Positions 22,842-31,193 of a DNA stretch of 64,000 nt are shown here, one piece after another. Source of the stretch: Luteimonas aquatica (GTDB lineage Bacteria > Pseudomonadota > Gammaproteobacteria > Xanthomonadales > Xanthomonadaceae); the NCBI RefSeq assembly GCF_022662575.1, contig NZ_JALBFU010000010.1, positions 1 through 64,000 on the forward strand, read 5' to 3'. Positions within the stretch are counted from its first letter, which is position 1, and the number at the start of each line of letters is the position of its first letter. The position numbers and the translations under genes were made by a program. The notes below the pieces were generated by a model. The model ran no database searches and had not been told where the DNA came from. It saw only the letters and a list, made by a program, of their open reading frames with translations.

Positions 22842-24386
22842 TTACCGGGAAAGACAGGGTTCGGCGGCAGAGGCGCGAGGAGCGCGCTCGCGCAACAGGA
22901 CGTAGGAGGCGAGGCCCAGCAGCAGCGTCAGCGCGGCCAGCGCGAGCAGCAGCGTGTCGAAGGCATGCGCATGGACCAACGCCAGGCCCTCGCGCGACAG
23001 GCGCGGCGCGTGCAGCGAGGCGCGGGCCAGGTCCCCGGCCGCCAGGTAGCGGCCGGCATCGGCGCCGGCTTGTCCCGACAGGCCGCCCTGCGCGAACGCG
23101 GTCAGCGCCGCGCCGGCCGCGGCCAGGATGATCGCCTCGCCCGCCACGCGCGTGGTGGTGAAGATGCCGGTGGCCATGCCGGCGCGTTCCTTGGGCACGA
23201 CGCTCACCGACAGGCCGTCCATCAGGCCCCAGGGCAGGCCGCTGCCGATGCCGATGACGATCAGCGGCCAGGCCAGCGTCGCCGCCGGCGCGCCGGGCGC
23301 GATACGGCTCAGCCAGGCCAGGCCCGCCGCAGCGATCGCCAGGCCGACGCCGGACAGCGCGGCGGCCGAGATGCGCCGCGCGAGCATCGCGCCGAGCAAT
23401 GGGACCACCAGCATCGGCGCCGAGAGCGGGATCATCATCAGGCCGGCGGTAACCTCGCCGCGCCCCTCGATCCCGACGAAGCGGATCGGCAGCTGGATCA
23501 GCAGCACGACGTAGCAGAACGCGGTCGCCAGCGGCAGCGCCTGCACGCCGACGAAGCGCGGATAACGGAACAGCGACAGGTCCAGCATCGGCCGCGGCAC
23601 GCGGCGCTCCACGGCCACGAAGACGCCGAGGGCGATCGCGGAGGCGGCCAGCAGGCCGAGCACGAGGCCGCTGCCCCAACCCCGCTGCGGCGCCTCGACC
23701 ACCGCGAAGGTGAAGGCCACCAGGGCGAAGGTGAAGCTCAGCGTGCCCGGCCAGTCGAGCCCGCGCGCGTCCGGATCGCGCGATTCGCGCATGCGCGGCA
23801 CGCCGAAGAGCAGCGCGAGCAGCGCGATCACGCCGCCGCTGACGAACACCGAGCGCCATCCGAAGTGCGCGACCAGCGATGCCGACAGCAGCGGGCCGAA
23901 GGCCAGGCCGAGGCCGAAGGTGGTGCCCAGCAGGCTGTAGGCGCGCGTGCGCGCGTGGCCCTCGAACTCCTGCGCGAGCGAGGCCGCGCCGGCCGACAGG
24001 GTCAGCGCCGCCGCGACGCCCTGCACCGCGCGCAGTCCGTCCAGCCACAGCACGTCGGGCGCGAAGCCCAATGCGAAGGAGACCAGCGAGAACGAGGCCA
24101 GGCCGATGCCGAACATGCGCTTGCGGCCGTGGAGATCGGCCAGCGTGCCGGCGGCCATCACCACGCCGCCGAAGGCGAGCATGAAGCCGTTGACGATCCA
24201 GGCCAGCATCGCCGGATCGCCGCCGAGGTCGCGGGCGATGGCCGACAGCGCGACCGGCGGCCCGGTGAAGGCCAGCGGCATGCCCAGGCCGGCGAGGCAG
24301 ACCGCGCCCAGCACCAGCCATCGGTCACCGCGCGAATGCGCGCGCGCCTGCGGCGCGGCCACGGGCGGCGGCGCGACGTCAGGCAT
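22842..24386 (-). CDS. MFS drug/proton antiporter, DHA2 (EmrB/QacA) family
   Basis: The 514-residue inner-membrane protein has about 14 hydrophobic segments. It shows motif A GTLADLHGRKRMFG after segment 2, motif C-type glycines in SLLGTTFGLGLAFGPLL, and the family ending with a long loop before the last helix. Such proteins export hydrophobic drugs or metabolites by proton exchange. The start at 24386 overlaps the end of the SDR gene by eight bases, showing an operon with translational coupling. The operon diverges from a TetR regulator, the usual arrangement for inducible efflux. The substrate is unknown. Confidence 0.9.
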   Translation of the reverse strand: MPDVAPPPVAAPQARAHSRGDRWLVLGAVCLAGLGMPLAFTGPPVALSAIARDLGGDPAMLAWIVNGFMLAFGGVVMAAGTLADLHGRKRMFGIGLASFSLVSFALGFAPDVLWLDGLRAVQGVAAALTLSAGAASLAQEFEGHARTRAYSLLGTTFGLGLAFGPLLSASLVAHFGWRSVFVSGGVIALLALLFGVPRMRESRDPDARGLDWPGTLSFTFALVAFTFAVVEAPQRGWGSGLVLGLLAASAIALGVFVAVERRVPRPMLDLSLFRYPRFVGVQALPLATAFCYVVLLIQLPIRFVGIEGRGEVTAGLMMIPLSAPMLVVPLLGAMLARRISAAALSGVGLAIAAAGLAWLSRIAPGAPAATLAWPLIVIGIGSGLPWGLMDGLSVSVVPKERAGMATGIFTTTRVAGEAIILAAAGAALTAFAQGGLSGQAGADAGRYLAAGDLARASLHAPRLSREGLALVHAHAFDTLLLALAALTLLLGLASYVLLRERAPRASAAEPCLSR

Positions 24387-25119
24387 TGATGCCACCGTCG
24401 ACGGCGAATTCGGCGCCATTGGCATAGCGACCTTCCTCGCCGGCGATCCAGGCGACGAGGCTGGCGATGTTCGCCCCTTCGCCGTAGCGCGGGATCGGCA
24501 TCATCGCGCGCAGCGCGTCGGCGCGCGGACCGTCGGCGGGGTTCATGTCGGTGTCGGTCGGGCCGGGATGCACGAGGTTCACGGTGATGCCGCGCTCGCC
24601 CAGGTCGCGCGCGAAGCCGCGCGTGAGCCCGCCCAGCGCCGACTTGCTGGCCGCGTACACGGCGATGCCGGCGCGCCCGGCGCGCTGCGCCAGGCAGCTG
24701 CCGAGGTTGACGATGCGCCCGCCCCGGTCCATGTGCCGCACCGCCGCCTGCGTGGCGACGAATACCGCGCGCAGGTTGACCGCCATGGTGCGGTCGAAAT
24801 CCTCCAGCGCGAAGCCCTCGACGTTGCCGGCGATCAGTACGCCGGCGTTGTTGACCAGGATGTCCAGGCCGCCCAGGTCGGCCGCCACCCGGTCGATGCC
24901 CGCGCGCAGCGCGTCCGCGTCGCCGCTGTCGATGCGGTAGGCGCGGCCGCGCCGGCCCAGCGCCTGGATCGCCGCGACCACCTCGGCGGCCTTGTCCTCG
25001 GAACTGGCGTAGGTGATGGCGACATCGGCGCCTTCCTGCGCCAGGCGCAGCGCGATCGCCGCGCCGATGCCGCGGGAAGCGCCGGTGACCAGCGCCGTCT
25101 TGCCTGCAAGCGTGTTCAT
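24379..25119 (-). CDS. Short-chain dehydrogenase/reductase (SDR)
   Basis: The 246-residue classical SDR has TGASRGIG (cofactor binding, residues about 11-18), NNAG, a catalytic Ser in NLGSC and Tyr-x3-Lys in YAASKSALGG, and ends GGINA. The substrate is unknown. It is the first gene of a two-gene operon with the MFS exporter (eight-base overlap) and faces a TetR regulator across about 100 bases containing two related operator-like boxes. Coupling of a reductase with an exporter suggests modification and export of a reactive or toxic small molecule. Confidence 0.9.
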   Translation of the reverse strand: MNTLAGKTALVTGASRGIGAAIALRLAQEGADVAITYASSEDKAAEVVAAIQALGRRGRAYRIDSGDADALRAGIDRVAADLGGLDILVNNAGVLIAGNVEGFALEDFDRTMAVNLRAVFVATQAAVRHMDRGGRIVNLGSCLAQRAGRAGIAVYAASKSALGGLTRGFARDLGERGITVNLVHPGPTDTDMNPADGPRADALRAMMPIPRYGEGANIASLVAWIAGEEGRYANGAEFAVDGGINA

Positions 25120-25129
25120 AGGGAATATT

Positions 25130-25150
25130 TATATAGTGATCGATATATTA
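25130..25150. promoter_or_regulatory. Operator-like box 1 for the TetR regulator
   Basis: Imperfect palindrome centred on ATCGAT, 11 bases upstream of the SDR start codon. Its reverse complement matches box 2 (25185-25205) at 16 of 21 positions. Both lie in an AT-rich intergenic region that stands out from the GC-rich flanks. Confidence 0.5.
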
Positions 25151-25184
25151 TTTAAGCCGGCCTTGACGCCGGATGTCAATGGCC

Positions 25185-25205
25185 TTATGTATCGATCGGT
25201 AAATA
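25185..25205. promoter_or_regulatory. Operator-like box 2 for the TetR regulator
   Basis: The box contains GTATCGATCGGTA, close to the ACCGATCGGT-type operators bound by several TetR regulators. It ends 15 bases before ATG 25221 and is an inverted partner of box 1. It probably mediates autoregulation. Confidence 0.5.
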
Positions 25206-25220
25206 AATGAGGTGCTCGCC

Positions 25221-25832
25221 ATGGCCCAGCGCGGCCGTCCCCGCCAGTTCGATCGCGACCAGGCCCTGCGGCAGGCGATGAACCTGTTCCGCGAGCGCGG
25301 CTACGACGGCGCCTCGCTGGGCGAGCTGACCCAGGCGATGGGCATCAGCCCGCCGAGCCTGTACGCGGCCTTCGGCTGCAAGGAGGCGTTGTTCCGCGAG
25401 GCGCTGGCGCTGTATTCCGCCACCGAAGGGTCGACCACGGCCCGGGCGCTGAGCGAACCGGCCACGGCGCGCGAGGCGATCGAGGCCATGCTGCGCGATG
25501 CGGCGCGCGCCTTCACCGCGCAGCAGCCCGGGCGCGGTTGCCTGGTCGTGCTTGGCGCGCCGCACCGCACCGGCGAGAACGCGGAGATCTTCGACGACCT
25601 GGTGGCATGCCGCGAGCAGACGCAAAAGCGCATCCGCGCCCGCCTGCAGCGCGGCATCGCCGACGGCGACGTGCCGGCGGGCGCCGACGTGGCCGCGCTC
25701 GCCGCCTACTACGCGACCGTGCTCAACGGCCTGTCCCTGCAGGTGCGCGACGGCGCGCCGCGCAAGCGCCTGCTGTCGGTGGTGGACTGCGCGATGGCGA
25801 GCTGGGACTGCCTGGTCGGCGCTGACGGATAG
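25221..25832 (+). CDS. TetR/AcrR-family transcriptional regulator
   Basis: The 203-residue protein has an N-terminal helix-turn-helix: GRPRQFDRDQALRQAMNLF, then the recognition region GISPPSLYAAFGCKEALFREAL, followed by a ligand-binding half with GRGCLVVLGA. ATG 25221 is preferred over GTG 25212 because of GAGGTG just upstream and the usual MAQRGRPRQF beginning. It diverges from the SDR-MFS operon, so it most likely represses both that operon and itself until a ligand binds. Confidence 0.92.
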   Translation: MAQRGRPRQFDRDQALRQAMNLFRERGYDGASLGELTQAMGISPPSLYAAFGCKEALFREALALYSATEGSTTARALSEPATAREAIEAMLRDAARAFTAQQPGRGCLVVLGAPHRTGENAEIFDDLVACREQTQKRIRARLQRGIADGDVPAGADVAALAAYYATVLNGLSLQVRDGAPRKRLLSVVDCAMASWDCLVGADG

Positions 25833-25895
25833 CGAGGGGCGCGTCGCGCGCGGGATGGCCCGTGCCGCGCGGCTCTTCCGCGATCCGCGCGGGGC

Positions 25896-26552
25896 CTAGT
25901 CGATCCGCCCGCGCAATGCGTCCAGTTCCTGTCGCAGCGCTTCGACCGTCGCCTCCAGCGCGTCGAGGCGGCTCTCCAACGAGGTACGCTCGCGCGCCGG
26001 CGCGGGACGCGCGCTGGCGAACTGCTCGGCCGAGACGGGGCCGGCGAGCAGGTGCATGTAGCGGTCCTCGCGCTGCCCGGCGGCGCGCCCGAGGTTGACG
26101 ACCAGCGCCGGCGTGCGCTGCATCAGCCGCTCCAGCACGGCGCGTATCTCCTCGGCGCCCTGGAACTTCGCCAGGCGCTCGCAGCGGGTCAGCAGCTCGA
26201 CCACGGTCTGCGGGCCGCGCAGCAGCATCACCGAGAGGATGGCCTGCTGCTGCGCGGTGACCGAATAGGCCTGGGTGAAGCGGTGCTCGTAGCGATCGGC
26301 GCGCGCGCCGTGCTCGGAGCGGACCAGCCGCTTGTCTTCCATCTCGCGCAGCGCATGCCCCACGGCGCCGGGTTCGAGTTCCATCACCGGCTCGCGGTTG
26401 TTCTTCTGGTTGCAGGCCAGCAGCAAGCTGTTCGCGGTGAGGGGATAGGCCTCGGGCGTGGTGGCCTCCTTCTCGATCAGGCAGCCGAGGATGCGGGCCT
26501 CGATGCCGGACAGGGGCGCGGGAACCTCCGGCAGTGGAATCTCTGTCGACAT
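25896..26552 (-). CDS. yceH: YceH family protein (DUF480)
   Basis: The 218-residue protein opens with LSGIEARILGCLIEKEATTPEAYPLT and continues LACNQKNNREPVM, the hallmark of the YceH/UPF0502 family, which has tandem winged-helix domains. A C-terminal coiled-coil-like segment (LESRLDALEATVEALRQEL) follows a Pro/Ala linker and is longer than in many homologues. The biochemical role is unknown. It is convergent with the TetR gene. Confidence 0.9.
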   Translation of the reverse strand: MSTEIPLPEVPAPLSGIEARILGCLIEKEATTPEAYPLTANSLLLACNQKNNREPVMELEPGAVGHALREMEDKRLVRSEHGARADRYEHRFTQAYSVTAQQQAILSVMLLRGPQTVVELLTRCERLAKFQGAEEIRAVLERLMQRTPALVVNLGRAAGQREDRYMHLLAGPVSAEQFASARPAPARERTSLESRLDALEATVEALRQELDALRGRID

Positions 26553-26704
26553 GGAAGGAGCCTATCAGAGGCCGTCCTGCCGTGCCCCGAGCGGCGCGGC
26601 CGGGGGAGGGCCACCCCAGGCCCGAGCCGCCGGGCGGCAGTTGTGGGCCGGCCGGGATCGGCGCAAGCTCCCCACGCCTTCACTTGCGCAAGGGGAGTTC
26701 GGTC

Positions 26705-27280
26705 ATGCGTATTCTGGTTGCGGGCATCATCGGCGGGATCATCGTCTTCGTCTGGGGCGCCGTCGCCCACATGGCGTTGCCGATCGGGGAGGCCGGATTC
26801 AGGCATCCGGCGCAGCAGGACGCGGTGCTCGGCGCGCTGTCGCAGTCCGCGCAGGGCGACGGGGTCTACATGTACCCCAGCATGGAGTTCGAGAAATACG
26901 GCGACCCGGTCGCCAGGGAAAGCTTCATCGCGCAGAACGCGAGCAAGCCCTACGCCCTGGTGATCTATCGGCCGGGCGGGAATCCCTCGATCCGCAGCAT
27001 GGCGCCAAGCCTGGTGAAGCAGTTCGCCAGCGTGTTCCTGGCCGCGCTGCTGGCGGCGTGGATCCTGGCATCGGCGCCGCCGGGCTTCGGCCGCAGGGTC
27101 GCGGTCAGCGCGGCGCTCGGCCTGTTCGCCTGGTTGGCGGTGAACGTGCCGTACTGGAACTGGTATCTGTTCCCGCTCGATCTCACGCTCGCCGCATTGG
27201 CCGAGCAGGTGATCGGCTGGCTGCTGGGCGGCGTCGGCATCGCCTGGTGGCTGGGGCGCGGGCGCAGATCGCCGGCCTGA
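26705..27280 (+). CDS. Membrane protein of unknown function
   Basis: The 191-residue protein has an N-terminal membrane helix (ILVAGIIGGIIVFVWGAVAHM), a periplasmic stretch of about 80 residues, and two or three further helices near the C-terminus (VFLAALLAAWILA; ALGLFAWLAVNVPYWNWYLF; QVIGWLLGGVGIAWWLG). A purine-rich AGGGGAG precedes ATG 26705. It appears monocistronic and convergent with the M13 peptidase. I do not recognise the family beyond a conserved hypothetical membrane protein. Confidence 0.75.
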   Translation: MRILVAGIIGGIIVFVWGAVAHMALPIGEAGFRHPAQQDAVLGALSQSAQGDGVYMYPSMEFEKYGDPVARESFIAQNASKPYALVIYRPGGNPSIRSMAPSLVKQFASVFLAALLAAWILASAPPGFGRRVAVSAALGLFAWLAVNVPYWNWYLFPLDLTLAALAEQVIGWLLGGVGIAWWLGRGRRSPA

Positions 27281-27346
27281 CCTCGCCGCGCGCGGCGGCG
27301 CAGCGACGATGCGCGGGATCGGGTCCCGCGCATCGTCGGCATCGCA

Positions 27347-29464
27347 TCACCAGACCTTGACGCGCTTGTCCGGCGCCAGATACAGCTTCTGGCCTTCCTT
27401 CACGTCGAAGGCCGGGTACCAGGCGTCCTGGTTGCGCACGGTCAGCGCGCGGTACTGCGCGGGCGCGTGCACGTCGGTGAGCAGGCGGTTGCGCATCGTG
27501 GCCTCGCGCATCTTGCTGCGCCAGGCCTGGGCGAAGCCGAGGAAGAAGCGCTGGTCGCCGCTGAAGCCGTCCAGCGGCTTGTCTTCCTTGCCCTGCTGCG
27601 AGGCCTTGTAGGCGTCGTAGGCGGCGGCCAGGCCGGCGACGTCGGCGATGTTCTCGCCGAGCGTCAGCTTGCCGTTGACCGAAACGTCGGGGAAGGGCTT
27701 GTAGGTATCGTACTGCGCGGCCAGCGCGTCGCCGGCGGCGTCGAAGCGCTTCAAGTCAGCCTCGGTCCACCAGTTGTGCAGCTTGCCGTTCTCGTCGAAC
27801 TGGGCGCCGTTGTTGTCGAAGCTGTGGCTGATCTCGTGGCCGATCACCGCGCCGATCGCGCCGTAGTTGACCGCATCGTCCGCGGCCGGGTCGAAGAACG
27901 GCGGCTGCAGGATCGCCGCCGGGAACGCCAGGCGGTTCTCGAGCGGCACGTTCAGCGCGTTGACCGTCTGCGGCACCATGTAGAACTCGTCGTGCGTCAC
28001 CGGCGTGCCGAGCTTGGCGAGGTTGCGGCGGTACTCGAACAGCCCGGCGCGCTCGGCGTTGCCGAGCGCATCGTCGCGCTTGACCTCCAGCGACGAATAG
28101 TCGTGCCACTTTTCCGGATAGCCGAGCGCCACGCGCAGGCCGTTGAGCTTGGTCTTGGCGTGGGCCTTGGTTTCCGGCGCCATCCATTCCAGCGCGTCGA
28201 TGCGCCTGCCGAAGGCGGCGATGATGTTCTTCACCATCTCCTCGGCGCGCGCCTTGGTCTCGGGCGTGAAGTGGTCCTTGACGTAGAGCTTGCCGACCGC
28301 CTCGCCGAGCGAGGCGTTGGTCTCGGCCACCGCGCGCTTCCAGCGCGGGCGCTGCTGCGGCGTGCCCATCAGCGTGGTGCCGTAGAAGGCGAACTGCTCG
28401 TCGGCGAAGGCCTTGGGCAGGTGCGCGGAGGCGCGGTCGAGGGCGTGGAAGGCTAAGTAGTCCTTCCAGGTGTCCAGCGGCTGCGAGGCCACCAGCTTGG
28501 CGATGCCGATCACGGCCTCCGGCTGCCAGACGACGAAGTCCTGCTGGCCCTTCAGGCCGGCTGCGTCGAAGAAGGCGGCCCAGTCGATGCCTGGCGCCTT
28601 GGCGGCGAAATCGGCCTGCTTCCAGATGTTGGCGGCGCCGCGCTGCACGTCGTTGGTCTGCTCCTGCGAGGCGTGCACGCGCGCGATGGCGGTTTCCAGG
28701 GCGAGGATGCGCCCGGCCTTGGCTTCGGCATCCTGGACGCCGGCCAGGGTCAGCACCTTGGCCACGTGCGCCTGGTACTGCTTGCGCAGTTCGGCCGCCT
28801 TGCCGCCGTCGAGGTAGTAGCTGCGGTCGGGCATGCCGAGGCCGCCCTGCAGCAGATACGGCACGTAGCGGTCGGGCTGGTGGATGTCCTGGGTGATCCA
28901 CAGGCCGAGCAGGCGGTCGGTGTAGTAGTCGGTCATGTTCAGCACGTCGACGTCGGTGCGCAGCTGCGCGCCGAATTCGCGCGAGAGCGCAGCCGCGTCG
29001 GCGATCTTGCCGAAGGCCTCGAGCTGCGGCTGGATCGGCGCCAGGCCCTTGGCCTCGATGCCGGCCTCGTCCATGAAGGCGGTGTAGTAGTCGCCGATCT
29101 TCTTCACCTCACCGCCGGCCTGGGCGTCCTTGGCGGCGCCTTCCATGATCGCGCGCGTGTCGGCCTCGGCTTTGTCGGCGAGCAGGTTGAAGCTGCCGTA
29201 GGCGGAGCGGTCGGCGGGGATCTCGGTGCGCTTGACCCATTCGCCGTTGGCGAAGTCGAAGAAGTTGTCGCCCGCCGCGACGCTGCGGTCCATGCCGCCG
29301 GCGTCGAAGCCGAAGCTGCCCAGCATCGGCTTGGCGGGCGCGGACGCCGGTTCGGGCTTGGCCGCCGGTTCCGGCTGCTGCGGCGCGTTGCGCTCGCAGC
29401 CGGCGACGGCCACCAGCGCGGCAACGGCGAGGAAAAGGGCTGAACGGCGGAGCGGAGCGGTCAT
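27347..29464 (-). CDS. M13-family zinc metallopeptidase (neprilysin/PepO-like), lipoprotein
   Basis: The 705-residue protein starts at 29464 with a lipoprotein signal peptide (LFLAVAALVAVAGC, lipobox VAGC), then a Pro/Ala linker and an M13 domain. The zinc site HEISH is followed by FDNNGAQFDENGKL, and ENIADVAGLAAAYDAY supplies the third ligand and the supporting Asp. The substrate-binding VNALN replaces the usual NAYY/NAFY. It probably degrades small peptides in the periplasm or at the outer membrane. The length matches bacterial M13 peptidases. An alternative upstream start would mask the signal peptide. Confidence 0.94.
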   Translation of the reverse strand: MTAPLRRSALFLAVAALVAVAGCERNAPQQPEPAAKPEPASAPAKPMLGSFGFDAGGMDRSVAAGDNFFDFANGEWVKRTEIPADRSAYGSFNLLADKAEADTRAIMEGAAKDAQAGGEVKKIGDYYTAFMDEAGIEAKGLAPIQPQLEAFGKIADAAALSREFGAQLRTDVDVLNMTDYYTDRLLGLWITQDIHQPDRYVPYLLQGGLGMPDRSYYLDGGKAAELRKQYQAHVAKVLTLAGVQDAEAKAGRILALETAIARVHASQEQTNDVQRGAANIWKQADFAAKAPGIDWAAFFDAAGLKGQQDFVVWQPEAVIGIAKLVASQPLDTWKDYLAFHALDRASAHLPKAFADEQFAFYGTTLMGTPQQRPRWKRAVAETNASLGEAVGKLYVKDHFTPETKARAEEMVKNIIAAFGRRIDALEWMAPETKAHAKTKLNGLRVALGYPEKWHDYSSLEVKRDDALGNAERAGLFEYRRNLAKLGTPVTHDEFYMVPQTVNALNVPLENRLAFPAAILQPPFFDPAADDAVNYGAIGAVIGHEISHSFDNNGAQFDENGKLHNWWTEADLKRFDAAGDALAAQYDTYKPFPDVSVNGKLTLGENIADVAGLAAAYDAYKASQQGKEDKPLDGFSGDQRFFLGFAQAWRSKMREATMRNRLLTDVHAPAQYRALTVRNQDAWYPAFDVKEGQKLYLAPDKRVKVW

Positions 29465-29563
29465 GGCGCATCCCGGTCGGGTAAGGAGAGCGCGCAGGGT
29501 AGTGCCATCGTCCGGATGGCGCAAAGTGCGAAAGTCACGCGCGGCATCGCGCCGCGCGCGCGT

Positions 29564-31078
29564 TCAGGCCTGCACCGCCTCCACCCGCCAGGCGGGGAAT
29601 TCCTCGCCGATGCCCGGCTCCTCGGCCCAGCCGCAGGCGACCAGGCTGTCGTCGCTGCCGGCCTCGCACAGATAGACTGCGATCGCGCCGTAGGGCTGCG
29701 CGGTGGGCACCAGCGCCCAGCCCGCCGGCAATGCGCGGGTTTCCTGCCGATAGTCGGCGTCGAGGTAGGAGGAGGCGTTGGCCTCCAGGATTTCGCGCCC
29801 GACGGTGGAGACGCGGCCGCGCACGGTGGCGATGCGCGCCTCGAGCCGCGGCGCCGTGTCCGGGCGCTCGACCTTCAGGCCGTGGCCTTCCAGCCGCGCG
29901 GCGATCTGACCGGGCACGGCGTAGGCGAACGGGCGCTCGACCACGTGGTCGCCGACGAAGCGCCCCAGGTGCGGCACCTCGACCTCGACCGGTGCGCCGT
30001 CGAGCGCGTACGGATCGCGCGTGGGAATCGTCGCCGGCGCGCCGGCGATTTCCTCCAGCCGGTAGCGCACGGCGATGCGATCGGGCGGCAGCGTGCATGC
30101 CGACAGCAGCGCGACGATTTCGTCGCCGTGCGCGGCGACGTAGTGCAGCGTCTCGCGCAGGAAGGCGTAGGTGACGCCCACGCGCCGCTCGAAGGGAATG
30201 TAGGAATAGGCTTCCAGCAGCAGGTCCATGCGGTTGGTCAGGCCGCGATAGTTGCCGCCGAAGCGCGGATGGTGGGTATAGGTGATCCAGCCCATGCCCT
30301 GGCCGCCTTCGTCGCGCAGGAAGTTGCCGTACCAGAAGGTGTCGAATCCATCGTGCGCCCGCACCGCCGCGCGCACCGCCGGCAGCAGCTTGGCGCGCAT
30401 GTAGTCGATCGGTTCGCGCCGCCCGCTCTCCAGGGTATGCGGCACGTCGTAGGTCAGGTCGAAACGATGGATCGAGCCGTTGGTGGCGTGGCAGTCGACG
30501 ATCAGGTGCGCGTTCCAGGCGTGGCAGACGCGGGTCTGCAGCAGCCGCATCTCCGGCGCCTCCTGGCGCAGGTAGTCGCGGTTGAGGTTGACCCCCGCCG
30601 GCGTGTTGCGCGTGCCCACGCCGCTGTCGGGCCCGAGCTGGCCGTGCAGGTTGGCGATGTCGAGCCGGCGGTTGTCGGGGCTGATGGCCTCGTTGCCGTC
30701 GGCGTTGAACAGCGGCACCACCACCAGGGTTAGCCGTTCGAGCACGTCGCCGTGGCGGCCGGCCAGCAGGTCGCGCACCAGCATCAGCGCCGCCTCCTTG
30801 CCTTCGACCTCGCCGGCGTGGATGCCGCAGATCGCCAGCACCACCGGCAGGCCGGAGGCGTGCGCGGCCTCCGGGGTGAAGTGGCCGTGCGCGGACAGCA
30901 CCAGCAGCGGCAGCGTGCGTCCCTGCGGCGTCTGGCCGAAATCGCCGATGTGCAGTCGCGCATCGCCGAGCGCGGACAACGCTCCGATGAAGTCCATGAC
31001 GTCGGCGTGGCGCGAGGTGTCGGCGTAGCGGCTGCGTTCTGCGCGGGTGAGCGGATGCGGAGCGGAGTCGGTGGTCAT
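29564..31078 (-). CDS. M14-family zinc carboxypeptidase
   Basis: The 504-residue protein has the M14 zinc ligands His and Glu in GIHAGEVEGKEAAL and the third His in VDCHATNGS, with the substrate-binding region NLNRDYLRQE between. The C-terminal 160 residues form an extra beta-rich domain. No signal peptide is visible from the chosen start (MTTDSAPHP); a start nine codons upstream is possible and does not change this. It presumably trims C-terminal residues from peptides. It lies between the M13 peptidase and the AAA+ gene on the same strand, about 100 bases from each. Confidence 0.9.
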   Translation of the reverse strand: MTTDSAPHPLTRAERSRYADTSRHADVMDFIGALSALGDARLHIGDFGQTPQGRTLPLLVLSAHGHFTPEAAHASGLPVVLAICGIHAGEVEGKEAALMLVRDLLAGRHGDVLERLTLVVVPLFNADGNEAISPDNRRLDIANLHGQLGPDSGVGTRNTPAGVNLNRDYLRQEAPEMRLLQTRVCHAWNAHLIVDCHATNGSIHRFDLTYDVPHTLESGRREPIDYMRAKLLPAVRAAVRAHDGFDTFWYGNFLRDEGGQGMGWITYTHHPRFGGNYRGLTNRMDLLLEAYSYIPFERRVGVTYAFLRETLHYVAAHGDEIVALLSACTLPPDRIAVRYRLEEIAGAPATIPTRDPYALDGAPVEVEVPHLGRFVGDHVVERPFAYAVPGQIAARLEGHGLKVERPDTAPRLEARIATVRGRVSTVGREILEANASSYLDADYRQETRALPAGWALVPTAQPYGAIAVYLCEAGSDDSLVACGWAEEPGIGEEFPAWRVEAVQA

Positions 31079-31193
31079 GCGCGTGCGTGGCGGGGGCGAA
31101 GCCACGATTGTAGGCCGCCGCTGCGCGCCGGCATGTGCCGTTGGTGCGGGGCGGGCACGCGGCGCGGCACTTCGCCGCGGCGTCCCGATGCGG

